A stretch of 64,000 nucleotides of DNA from Streptomyces griseomycini. Lineage in GTDB: Bacteria > Actinomycetota > Actinomycetes > Streptomycetales > Streptomycetaceae. Where the stretch lies: NCBI RefSeq assembly GCF_014203535.1, contig NZ_JACHJI010000023.1:1-64000 (forward strand). The letters are read 5' to 3'. The position numbers and the translations under genes were made by a program. This document shows, in pieces, positions 57,001 through 64,000 of this stretch. The notes under the pieces are model-generated. The model searched no databases and was not told the DNA's origin. It worked only from the letters and a program-made list of their open reading frames with translations. Each line of letters starts with the position of its first letter. Position 1 is the stretch's first letter.

Positions 57001-58289
57001 GGGCTGTCGGGTGCGGCGGCCACGGCCTCCAGGGCCCGCACCACGCGGTCCATGATGCGCCGGGCCGCGGCCTCGTCGTACAGGTCGGGCCGGTGGTCCA
57101 GGCGCAGCCAGATCCGCTCGCCGGGAGCCCCGATCAGGGACAGCGGGTAGTGGTTGGCGTCCTGGCTGTCGACGCGGGTCACCCTGAGGGCGGCGTCGGA
57201 GGCCCCGCCACCGCCTCCGGAGGGGTAGTTCTCGAAGACGGTGAGGGTGTCGAAGAGCCCGCCGCGGCCGTCGGAGCCGATGGCCCTGCGGATGTCGGCG
57301 AGGCCGATGTGCTGGTGGGCCAGCAGCCGGGTCTGGGTGTCCTGGAGGTGCCGCAGGAACTCCGCCATGGGCTGCGCGGGCCGCAGCCGGGCCCGCATGG
57401 GCACGGTGTTGATGAACAGGCCGATCATGCTCTCGACGCCGTCGATCTCCGACGGCCGGCCGGAGACGGTGACGCCCGCGACCACGTCGTCGCGGCCGGT
57501 GAGCCGGGACAGCACGATCGCCCAGACTCCCTGCAGGACGGTGCCCATGGTGAGGCCCTGCTCGCGCACCCACTCGGTGAGGGCTCGCGTGGTCCCCTCC
57601 GGCAGCTGGACGTTGACCTGGCCGGGGACCATGGACACGGTGCCGGCGTCGGGCGCGACCAGGGTGGGCCCGTCCAGGTCGCCCAGCGCCTCGCGCCAGG
57701 CGTTCTCGGCGGCGACCCGGTCCTGCCGCCGCAGCCAGGCCAGGTAGTCGCGGTACGGGCGCACCGCGGGCAGCCGCGAGACGTCGCCCCGGCCGGAGTA
57801 CAGCGCGAACAGCTCCCGCCACAGCACGGGCAGGGACCAGCCGTCGAGCAGGACGTGGTGGAACGTCAGGACGAGCCGGTGGCGGTCCGCGCCGAGCGCG
57901 ACCAGGGTGAACCGCATCAGCGGCGGTTCGGCCAGGTCCAGTCGGCGGGCCCGGTCCTCGGCGACGACCCGGTCGGCCTCGGCGTCCCGGTCCTCCTCGG
58001 CCAGGGCGGTGAGGTCGATGTCGTGCCAGGGCACCTCGACCGCGCGGTGGACGATCTGGAGCGGGCGGTTGACCCCCTCGTAGCGGAAGCTCGCCCGCAG
58101 GTTGGCGTGGCGGCGCAGCAGGCCGTCCGCCGCCGCCCTGAGGGCGTCGCGCTCCAGCGGGCCCTCCAGGTCCACCACGAGCTGCACCGCGTACAGGTCG
58201 GGTGCGGTCTCGTCGTAGACGCTGTGGAAGAAGATGCCTTCCTGCAGCGGTGACAGCGGAAGGATCTCCTCAAGTCCCGACTGACTCAT
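51078..58289 (-). CDS. NRPS-C, terminal synthetase (C-A-T-C-A-T-TE)
   Basis: Terminating synthetase of 2,403 residues. C1 starts EEILPLSPLQEGIFFH (DCL style, right after the upstream epimerase) with HHVLLDGWS. A1 pocket by eye: D-A-Y-G-T-G-L-M-N-K, unassigned. Carrier 1 has ERGGNSLLATR, Asn replacing the usual His/Asp. C2 has HHIAADGWS. A2 (FDVSVQE, LFAPNLVVEAV, HNQYGPTETHV) reads D-V-Q-L-V-S-Q-V-M-K, clearly in the proline clade (D-V-Q-L-I-A-H-V-V-K) but with polar changes A-to-S and H-to-Q. Carrier 2 has LGGHSFLATR. The thioesterase has Ser about 2220 in LGWSFGGLVAH, Asp in GIMDTFP and His in STHGGML. It releases the finished peptide by cyclisation or hydrolysis. ATG 58289 overlaps the NRPS-B stop (ATGA). 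Confidence 0.96.
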   Translation of the reverse strand: MSQSGLEEILPLSPLQEGIFFHSVYDETAPDLYAVQLVVDLEGPLERDALRAAADGLLRRHANLRASFRYEGVNRPLQIVHRAVEVPWHDIDLTALAEEDRDAEADRVVAEDRARRLDLAEPPLMRFTLVALGADRHRLVLTFHHVLLDGWSLPVLWRELFALYSGRGDVSRLPAVRPYRDYLAWLRRQDRVAAENAWREALGDLDGPTLVAPDAGTVSMVPGQVNVQLPEGTTRALTEWVREQGLTMGTVLQGVWAIVLSRLTGRDDVVAGVTVSGRPSEIDGVESMIGLFINTVPMRARLRPAQPMAEFLRHLQDTQTRLLAHQHIGLADIRRAIGSDGRGGLFDTLTVFENYPSGGGGGASDAALRVTRVDSQDANHYPLSLIGAPGERIWLRLDHRPDLYDEAAARRIMDRVVRALEAVAAAPDSPVARITAATEPGGAPTLPENSAGTAREVPDAALPELFRAQVRRVPDAPAVVTDDRTLTYAGLDARANRLAHRLADAGVGPESAVVLLMERSPEVPVAVLGVLKTGGHYVPLHHGFPLDRMRDAAGEAGARAVVTDRATAPRADELADALGVPTIVVDDPDAGEWPADDPGVAVHPDQAAYVMFTSGSTGRPKGVVVTQRGVAELALDGRWHTGAHESVLMNATLAFDASTYELWVPLLAGNRIVVVPPGETDVDAVARTITGHGVTGALLTTALFNVLAEERPEVFAGMREVTTGGDAASAQAFRRVLEHCPGLTVTNLYGPTEITMNATHHAVTTADALGSTVPIGGAMDNTRLYVLDGGLLPVPDGVTGELYVGGAGVARGYAGRSALTAERFVPDPFGPAGSRMYRTGDLVRRTPGGVLEFVGRADHQVKIRGFRIEPAEVEATVARHSSVGQAVVVARRDPAGEKRLVAYVVPAAGGGADTPDPEGLRAHTAQTLPGYMVPTAFVVLDALPVLPNGKVNPKALPDPDWDTAVLGRGPRSPREEILCGLFAEVLGLPRIGIDDNLFERGGNSLLATRLVSRIRSTLRTELAIRELFEAPTVAALSAVLDRSGGGRGGITPAVPRPPRVPLSFAQQRLWFLHSVEGPNPSYNLPVPLRLTGRLDHAALRAALTDVVTRHEPLRTVFAEDANGPYQRALPPAPVAVEVVPTDEGRLRGLLDEAVRHRFDLSEQPPLKVWLFQISETEHVLLLLMHHIAADGWSMPLLRRDLTVAYAARHTGHAPRWEPLPVNYADYSVWQRKMLGSEDDPESVLSRQLAHWTEQLAGLPEQLELPADRERPLVSSGEGGMLVFDVPERTHAGLAKLARDTRSTLFMVVQAGLAALLSRLGAGTDIPIGTPIAGRTDDAVGELVGFFVNSLVLRTDVSGDPTFTELVARVRDVDLAAYAHQDVPFERLVEILNPQRSLARHPLYQVQLAFDNNDQQAAADVQGRLPGLTVANEPVTVDTAKFDLLFSFAERRGADGTPAGMIASLEYARDLFDEDTARSVVDSLLRLLALVVENPAARVRRIDVLADRDRDQVLTEWNATTREHPWRPLPELFEEWAARRPDTPAVVHEAVADDAAPGPVEHVTYGELNARANRLARLLIGRGVGPESYVAIALPRSPLQVTAVCAILKTGAAYVPVDPAHPAERVAYMLDDADPEVLLTTSDVAAGLPGERAGTVPLDDPAVLDALEALPDTDVTDAERTSPALPRHPLYVIYTSGSTGRPKPVVMQAGGPANLVAWQDGLLAGNRITAQFAPIGFDVSVQEILSALLYGKTLVQCPEDVRRDSERLVQWLDRHGVQELFAPNLVVEAVADAARERGLDLPELRDIVQSGEALVAGDSLRAFHSLVPGRRLHNQYGPTETHVMTGWVLPADPAEWEDAPTMGGPVDNARLRVLDAALRPVAPGRTGELYIAGAGLGRGYLKRPGMTAERFVADPFGEPGERMYRTGDLVRWTREGQIRYIGRADFQVKIRGFRVEPGEVEAALVRHPAVAKAAVVVREDSPGEKRLVAYVVPDETAGPATAEALDETLAAHVRAGLPEYMVPSAFVALDALPLTRNGKLDRRALPAPRPAAASLAHPRTPEEKVLADLFAELLEVDAVGVHDDFFRLGGHSFLATRLVRRIRSDLGVEISVRTVFEAPTVAGLARALGSDTSRDPLDPLLPLRPRGDRPPLFCIHPGSGTSWSFSGLLTHLDPEQPVYGLQARGLTEPDRMPDSIAEMADDYVARMRTVQPTGPYAVLGWSFGGLVAHAVAVRLEEQGEEVRMLGIMDTFPPDLEAEAPGWADHEIIAPLLASGFSFDMQELARDRDAVLARYAAYLEEENNRLAALGEQGLVKSMNAYVHNNRLMGTFRAGVFGGDLLFFTARRPTPGVEYPEEVRARLVPEAWRPYVKGTIANHDVDSTHGGMLSDAEAVAVIGRALADAL

Positions 58290-61200
58290 TCCGACGTCCT
58301 CCAGTCGTCTTCCAGCAGATCGATTTCGCTCTGGCTCAGCTCCACCAGAGGCATGTCCGAGGGGGTGTAGCCGCCGGTCTCCGGCCGGCGGGCGTGCTCC
58401 ACCAGGGCTTCCAGCGCCCGCACCCACGCGTCGGCGATGCGGCCGACCTCCTGGGACGGGAGCACGTCCGCGGCGTACAGCCAGTGGGCCGTGAGTTCGG
58501 GGCCGCGGGCACCGTCCCGGGTGACGGCGGCGAGGTCGAGCGCGTGCGGCAGCCGCATCCCGGGTGCCTGGCCGCCGACGCCGCCGAGGTCGGCGAGCAC
58601 CGACCAGTCGGTGACGGCCTCGGTGGTGTCCGACTCGGCGAACCGGCCCAGGTAGTTGAAGCCGATCTGGGCCCCGGCCCGGCCGGCCAGCCGCGGTGCC
58701 GTACGGGGGTTGAGGTAGCGCAGGGCGCCGTAGCCGAGCCCGTCGTCCGGTACGGCCCGCAGCTGCTCCTTGATCCGTTTGAGGACCTGTCCGGCGGCGT
58801 GCCCGCCGGACATCGCCTCGGCCCGGTCGTAGCTGCCGGGGTCGAGCCGCACCGGGTACATGACGGTGAACCAGCCGACGGTGCGGGAGAGTTCACTGCC
58901 CGGCAGCAGGTGTTCGGCGCGGCCGTGGCCCTCCAGGTCCACCAGGACGCCGGTGTCGCCGCCGCCCCGCAGTTCCACGAGGGCCATGGCCAGCGCGGTC
59001 AGCAGCACCTCGTCGACGCCGGTGCGGAACGCCTCCGGCACGGTGGTCAGGACGGCCTCGGTGAGGTCGGGCGGCAGGGTCCGGACGAGGGTCGCGCCCC
59101 GTTCGTTGACGTCCAGGTCCGGGTCCAGGGGGCGGCGGCCCAGCCGGGGCTCGCCCCGGCCCAGCACCTCTTCCCAGTGGGCCAGTTCGGTCTCCCGGGC
59201 GGGATCCTGCGCCCAGTCGGTGAGCCGCCGGGCCCAGCCGCGCAGGGAGGTGCCGACGGGCTGGAGCGCGGGCTGCTCGCCCCGGGCGACCGCCTGCCAG
59301 GCCTCCTCGAGGTCCGGCAGCAGGATCCGCCAGGACACGCCGTCGACGGCGATGTGGTGCACGCTCAGGAAGATCCGGCCGGGCTCGTCCGGGCCCCGGT
59401 CGAACCAGACGGCCTGCACCAGCGAGCCGTCCCGGAGCGACAGCCGCCGGCGCGCGGCGTCCGCGTGCTCGGCCATCACCTTCAGGAAGGCGTCGTCGCC
59501 CAGGCCGGCGCAGTCCACCCGCTGCACGGACCGCCGTGCGTCGACGGTGCCGGGTGCGGTGACCTCCAGCCGCCAGCCGTCGCCCGCGCCCGGGCCCTCG
59601 CCCGGGGTTCCGGGCTCGGTGGTGAGCCGCAGCCGCAGGGCGTCGTGGTGGTCGAGCAGCGCCTGCACGGTGGCGGTCAGCGTCTCCAGGGCGCAGCCTT
59701 CCGGGGCCTGCGTGACCCGCCACTGGTGGAGTTCGTCGACGGGGCCGCCGAGTTCGGCGAACCAGTGGACGATGGGCGTGGCGGGCACGGGGCCGATGCC
59801 GGCGCCCTCCTCCTCGGCGGCGGCGCCGTCGGTCTCGGTGACGACGCGGGCCAGGGCGGCGGGGGTCTTGTGCTCGAAGACCTCCTTGGCGGTGAGGACC
59901 AGGCCGCGCCTGCGGGCCCGGCTGGCGAGCTGGATCGACATGATGCTGTCGCCGCCGAGCGCGAAGAACTCGTCGTCGACGCCGACCTGTTCCAGGCCGA
60001 GGACGTCGGCGAACAGCTCGCACAGCAGCTGCTCGCGCGGGTCGCGGGCGGCGCGGCCCGGCTCGCCGCCGCCGAACTCGGGTGCGGGCAGCGCCCTGCG
60101 GTCGATCTTGCCGTTGGGGGTGAGCGGGAACTCGTCCAGGTCCACCAGGGCGGCCGGGATCATGTAGTCGGGCAGGGTGCGGCTGAGGTGGGCGCGGATG
60201 TCCGCCGTGTCCACCTCGCCGCCGGCGCCGACCAGATACGCGACCAGGCGCCGGTCGCCCGACCGGTCCTCGCGGACCGTGACCATGCCCTGCGCCACCG
60301 AGGCGTGCTGGGCCAGGACGGCCTCGATCTCGCTGAGCTCGACCCGGAAGCCGCGGATCTTCACCTGCTCGTCGGCGCGGCCGACGAACACCACGCGGCC
60401 GTCGCCGGTGCGGCGCACCAGGTCGCCGGTGCGGTACATCCGGGTGCCCGGCGGGCCGAACGGGTCGGGCACGAAGCGTTCCGCGGTCAGGTCGGGACGC
60501 CCGAGATAGCCGCGGGCCACGCCCGCCCCGGCGAGGTACGCCTCTCCGGTCACTCCGGGCGGCACCGGGTTGAGCGCCGCGTCCAGGACGTGGAGGCGGT
60601 CGTTGGGGATCGGCCGGCCGGCGTCGGGGACGGTGTCGCCGCGCAGCGGGTCGCTCATGGTGGTCAGCACGGTCGACTCGGTCGCGCCGTACACGTTGAT
60701 GACCCGCACCCCAGCCCGCCACCAGCGCTGGGCCAGCTCGGCGGAGAACGACTCGCCGCCCATGAGCACGCCCTCCAGGGTGCGGGCGCGTTCGGGGTCG
60801 AGCGTGGCGAGCAGCGTGGGCGGCAGGGCCGTGTGCGTCACCCGCTCCGAGGTGATCAGGTCGGCGAGTTCGTCGCCGCCGACGAGGCCGGAGACCGGGC
60901 CGAGGACCATGGTGGCGCCGGTGAGCAGCGTCATCACGAAGTCGCCGATCGCCGCGTCGAAGTTGGGCGACACCAGCTGCAGGACGCGGCTGCCGGGGTC
61001 GAGGGCGAGCTTGTCGACGTGGGCCGCGGCGAGCGACGCGAGTCCCGTGTGGGGGACGACGACGCCCTTGGGGCGGCCGGTGGAGCCCGAGGTGTAGACG
61101 GCGTACGCCGCGCCGTCCAGCCGCAGCGGGGCGTTGCGGTCGTCGTCGGTCGGGCGGTGGCCGGGGCTCGCGGCGACGGCGGCCCGGGTCCGCGGGGTGT

Positions 61201-64000
61201 CGAGCAGCAGCCGCGGAGTGTCGCCGGCGGGCAGCGTCCCGGCGGTGCCGGTGGTGGTCACCAGCAGGGCGGGGCGCGCCTGCTCCAGCATGTAGGCGAT
61301 GCGGTCGGCCGGGTAGTTGGGGTCGATCGGCAGGTACCCCGCGCCGGCCTTGAGGAGGGCGACGAGGGCGACCACGAGGTCCTCGGTGCGGGGCAGGGCG
61401 ACGGCCACGAACTGCTCGGGCCCCACGCCGAGACCGATGAGGTGGTGGGCGAGCCGGTTGGCCCGGGCGTCGAGCTCCTCGTATGTCAGGGCGGTGCCGG
61501 CGTGCTCGACGGCGACGCCCTTCGGGGTGCGCCGCACCTGGTCCTCGAACAGCCGGGGCCAGGTGCGCTCGGGCAGGTCCAGGGCGGTGTCGTGCCATGT
61601 GCCGAGGACGAGGTCCCGCTCGGCGGGCGCGAGGACGTCGATGCGGTCCACCGATGTCGCCGGGTCGGCCGCGACGGCCTGGAGGAGCCGCAGATAGCGG
61701 TCGGCGACGGCCCGTACGGTCGCCTCGTCGAAGAGGTCGGTGCTGTACTCGACGGAGCAGTACAGGTCGCCGGGCGTGCCGTCGGCGGACGGCTCCTCGC
61801 CGAAGCCGAAGAGCAGGTCGAAGGTGGCGGTGCCGGTGCCCACCGGGTGCGGGGCGACGCGCAGTCCGTGCCCGGCGGTGCCGCCGGGCACGGCGCGGGC
61901 CGTGTTGTTGAGTGACAGCACCACCTGGAACAGCGGGTGGCGGGCGAGGGTCCGTTCCGGGCCGAGGGCGTCCACCAGCCGCTCGAACGGCACGTCCTGA
62001 TGGGCGTAGGCGCTCAGCACGGAGTCCCGTACCCGGTCGAGGAGTTCGGCGAAGGACGGGCTGCCGGACACGTCGGTGCGCAGCACCAGCGTGTTGACGA
62101 AGAAGCCCACGAGCTCGTCCAGGGCTTCGTCGGTGCGGCCGGCGACGGGCGAGCCGACGGGGATGTCGGTGCCGCCGCCCATCCGGTACAGCAGGGTGGC
62201 CAGGGCCGCCTGCAGCACCATGAAGACGCTCGCGTGGTGTTCCTGGGCCAGGGTGTGCAGCCGGTCGTGCAGTCCGGCGGGCACCGGGATCTCGAAGCGG
62301 TCGCCGCGGTAGGACGGGGACGCGGGGCGCGGCCGGTCGGTGGGCAGCGGCAGTTCCTCGGGCAGCCCGCGCAGGGTGCGCGTCCAGTAGGCCAGTTGTG
62401 CGGCCGTCTCGCTGTCGCCGTCGTTCTCGTCGCCGAGCAGTTCGCGCTGCCAGCGCGTGTAGTCGGTGTACGTCACCGGCAGCGCGGGCCAGTCCGGTCC
62501 GGTGCCGTCCAGCCGTGCGGTGTAGGCGCGGGTGAGGTCGCGCGCCAGCAGCGGGATCGACCAGCCGTCGGCGGCGATGTGGTGCATGAGCAGCAGCAGC
62601 ACGTGGTCGTCCTCGGCCAGGGCGAACAGCCGGACGCGCAGGGGAAGTTCCGCACCCAGGTCGAACGGGTGCCGGGCCTCCCGCGCCAGCCGCTCGTCGA
62701 GTTCGTCCTGTGCGACGGGGACGACGAGCAGCTCCGCGTCCGCGTCGGCGGCGTCGACCACCCGCTGGTAGGGCCCTTCCTCGTCCTCGCCGAAGGAGGT
62801 GCGCAGCGTCTCGTGCCGGGCCACGACGTCGCGGACGGCGGCGGCCAGGGCCGTACGGTCGAGCGGGCCGGTGAGCCGCAGCGACAGCGGCATGTTGTAA
62901 CCGGCGCCGGGTCCCTCGAAGCGGTTGAGGAACCACAGCCTGCGCTGCCCGTACGACAGGGGCATCCGGTCGGGCCGGGGCCCCGCCGTGACGGGGACGC
63001 GGGTGCCGGTGGCGCCCGGCAGGGCGGCCGCGAGTCCGGCGACGGTCGGCGCGTCGAACAGGGCGCGGATGGCGACCTCGGTGTCCAGGACGGCACGGAT
63101 GCGGCTGACGAGCCGGGTGGCGAGCAGCGAGTGTCCGCCCAGGTCGAAGAAGGAGTCGTCGATGGAGACCCGCTCCACGCCGAGCACTTCGGCGAACAGC
63201 GCGCAGAGGATCTCCTCGCGGGTCGTGCGGGGGGCACGGCCGGTGCCGGCGGTCGGTGCGGGGGCCGGCAGGGCGTCGCGGTCCAGCTTGCCGTTCGCGG
63301 TCAGCGGCAGCGCGTCGAGCACCACGAACGCCGACGGCACGAGGTGGTCGGGCAGGATCCGGGCGACCTGCTCGCGCAGTTCGCCGGGGGCGGGCGCGGC
63401 ACCGTCCGCGGGGACGACGTAGGCGACGAGCCGCCGGTCGCCCGGCCGGTCCTCGCGCACCAGCACCTCCGCCGTCCGCACCTGCGCCAGGGCGGTGACG
63501 GCGGCCCGGATCTCGCCGGGCTCGACGCGTACGCCGCGCACCTTGACCTGGTCGTCCGTGCGGCCGAGGAACTCCAGGTGGCCGTCGGGGTTCCAGCGGA
63601 CCAGGTCGCCCGTGCGGTACATGCGCGCCCCGGGCTCGCCGAACGGGCAGGGCACGAAGCGCTCCGCGGTCAGTGCGGCGCGCCCCACGTAGCCTCGGGC
63701 GACGCCGGCGCCGGCGATGTACAGCTCGCCGCCCACGCCCGGCGGCACCGGGCGCAGTCCGCGGTCGAGGACGTACACGCGGGTGCCGGGCAGGGGCCGG
63801 CCGATGTGCGGGACCTCGCCCTCGGCGAGCGGCTCGCTCATGGTGGCGGTGACCGTGGCCTCCGTCGGCCCGTAGGCGTCGATGACGCGGCGGCCGCCGC
63901 GGATCCAGCGCGCGGCGAGTTCCACGCCGAGCGACTCGCCGCCGGTCATCACGGTCCGCACGGTCGCGGCGCGGTCCTCGGGCACGGTGGCCAGGACCGG
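58286..64000 (-). CDS. NRPS-B (...A-T-C-A-T-E, 5' end beyond right edge)
   Basis: Synthetase entering from the right edge; at least 1,904 codons are present. The first A domain is cut: the part seen has MTGGESL, DAYGPTEATVTATM and YRTGDLVR, giving a partial pocket ...M-G-A-V-T that is compatible with tryptophan codes. Then a carrier with LGGHSLLATR, a C domain with HHIAADGWS, a second A domain (FDAAIGD, TALPPT, NVYGATES; pocket about D-A-G-A-L-G-V-V-L-K, aromatic-like but unassigned), a carrier with GGDSIMSIQ, and an epimerase with HHIAVDGVSWR and RTVGWFTVMYPV. It hands a D-residue to NRPS-C, whose first C domain is of the matching DCL type. Confidence 0.95.
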   Translation of the reverse strand, partial: PVLATVPEDRAATVRTVMTGGESLGVELAARWIRGGRRVIDAYGPTEATVTATMSEPLAEGEVPHIGRPLPGTRVYVLDRGLRPVPPGVGGELYIAGAGVARGYVGRAALTAERFVPCPFGEPGARMYRTGDLVRWNPDGHLEFLGRTDDQVKVRGVRVEPGEIRAAVTALAQVRTAEVLVREDRPGDRRLVAYVVPADGAAPAPGELREQVARILPDHLVPSAFVVLDALPLTANGKLDRDALPAPAPTAGTGRAPRTTREEILCALFAEVLGVERVSIDDSFFDLGGHSLLATRLVSRIRAVLDTEVAIRALFDAPTVAGLAAALPGATGTRVPVTAGPRPDRMPLSYGQRRLWFLNRFEGPGAGYNMPLSLRLTGPLDRTALAAAVRDVVARHETLRTSFGEDEEGPYQRVVDAADADAELLVVPVAQDELDERLAREARHPFDLGAELPLRVRLFALAEDDHVLLLLMHHIAADGWSIPLLARDLTRAYTARLDGTGPDWPALPVTYTDYTRWQRELLGDENDGDSETAAQLAYWTRTLRGLPEELPLPTDRPRPASPSYRGDRFEIPVPAGLHDRLHTLAQEHHASVFMVLQAALATLLYRMGGGTDIPVGSPVAGRTDEALDELVGFFVNTLVLRTDVSGSPSFAELLDRVRDSVLSAYAHQDVPFERLVDALGPERTLARHPLFQVVLSLNNTARAVPGGTAGHGLRVAPHPVGTGTATFDLLFGFGEEPSADGTPGDLYCSVEYSTDLFDEATVRAVADRYLRLLQAVAADPATSVDRIDVLAPAERDLVLGTWHDTALDLPERTWPRLFEDQVRRTPKGVAVEHAGTALTYEELDARANRLAHHLIGLGVGPEQFVAVALPRTEDLVVALVALLKAGAGYLPIDPNYPADRIAYMLEQARPALLVTTTGTAGTLPAGDTPRLLLDTPRTRAAVAASPGHRPTDDDRNAPLRLDGAAYAVYTSGSTGRPKGVVVPHTGLASLAAAHVDKLALDPGSRVLQLVSPNFDAAIGDFVMTLLTGATMVLGPVSGLVGGDELADLITSERVTHTALPPTLLATLDPERARTLEGVLMGGESFSAELAQRWWRAGVRVINVYGATESTVLTTMSDPLRGDTVPDAGRPIPNDRLHVLDAALNPVPPGVTGEAYLAGAGVARGYLGRPDLTAERFVPDPFGPPGTRMYRTGDLVRRTGDGRVVFVGRADEQVKIRGFRVELSEIEAVLAQHASVAQGMVTVREDRSGDRRLVAYLVGAGGEVDTADIRAHLSRTLPDYMIPAALVDLDEFPLTPNGKIDRRALPAPEFGGGEPGRAARDPREQLLCELFADVLGLEQVGVDDEFFALGGDSIMSIQLASRARRRGLVLTAKEVFEHKTPAALARVVTETDGAAAEEEGAGIGPVPATPIVHWFAELGGPVDELHQWRVTQAPEGCALETLTATVQALLDHHDALRLRLTTEPGTPGEGPGAGDGWRLEVTAPGTVDARRSVQRVDCAGLGDDAFLKVMAEHADAARRRLSLRDGSLVQAVWFDRGPDEPGRIFLSVHHIAVDGVSWRILLPDLEEAWQAVARGEQPALQPVGTSLRGWARRLTDWAQDPARETELAHWEEVLGRGEPRLGRRPLDPDLDVNERGATLVRTLPPDLTEAVLTTVPEAFRTGVDEVLLTALAMALVELRGGGDTGVLVDLEGHGRAEHLLPGSELSRTVGWFTVMYPVRLDPGSYDRAEAMSGGHAAGQVLKRIKEQLRAVPDDGLGYGALRYLNPRTAPRLAGRAGAQIGFNYLGRFAESDTTEAVTDWSVLADLGGVGGQAPGMRLPHALDLAAVTRDGARGPELTAHWLYAADVLPSQEVGRIADAWVRALEALVEHARRPETGGYTPSDMPLVELSQSEIDLLEDDWRTSE

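Overview
The window is high-GC actinomycete DNA, almost certainly from a Streptomyces. The evidence is strong GC bias at third codon positions, frequent GTG/TTG starts, a SARP-type regulator with a rare TTA codon, and a DesK-like kinase paired with an ABC transporter. Nearly all of it belongs to one large nonribosomal peptide (NRPS) gene cluster that runs off both ends of the window. I see no tRNA, rRNA, insertion sequence, CRISPR array or replication origin.

Left part (1-18.5 kb). Three minus-strand NRPS genes lie head to tail: NRPS-1 (C-A-T-C-A-T-E, the second A domain reading as serine), NRPS-2 (C-A-T) and NRPS-3 (C-A-T-C..., cut by the left edge). Upstream of them are a pathway-type indole-3-glycerol phosphate synthase (trpC paralogue) coupled to an unknown small protein. 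Divergent from these are a free-standing carrier protein and a luciferase-like flavin monooxygenase.

Middle part (19-39.5 kb). This holds a CtpE-like P-type ATPase, an AfsR/SARP regulator, and the coupled trio HmaS-Hmo-HpgT, which makes L-4-hydroxyphenylglycine (Hpg). Next come a two-component system divergent from a MacB/FtsX-type ABC exporter, then an operon of a non-haem iron hydroxylase related to proline and Asp/Asn hydroxylases, an unknown protein and a Tat-exported GH95-like protein, and finally a drug-resistance-type ABC transporter.

Right part (39.7-64 kb). A plus-strand operon encodes a P450, a VioB/RebD-like ferritin-fold oxidative coupling enzyme, and a natural fusion of a HisC-like aminotransferase with an MppJ-like iron-dependent alpha-keto acid C-methyltransferase. 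It converges on a minus-strand set: two NRPS genes (NRPS-B, cut by the right edge and ending in E; NRPS-C, C-A-T-C-A-T-TE, with a proline-type final A domain), a second P450, MbtH, a secreted penicillin/aculeacin-type acylase and an alpha/beta hydrolase.

Working model (inference). A peptide of at least eight residues containing Hpg, D-Ser, probably Trp or another aromatic residue (possibly beta-methylated), and a terminal proline-like residue (possibly hydroxylated) starts on NRPS-1 and is released by the thioesterase of NRPS-C. The secreted acylase suggests an N-acylated precursor that is deacylated outside the cell. Three promoters (NRPS-1, trpC/carrier protein, hmaS) share a GATA-containing motif that may be the operator of the cluster regulator. 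I cannot name the product; the gene set does not match CDA, mannopeptimycin, ramoplanin or telomycin as I know them.
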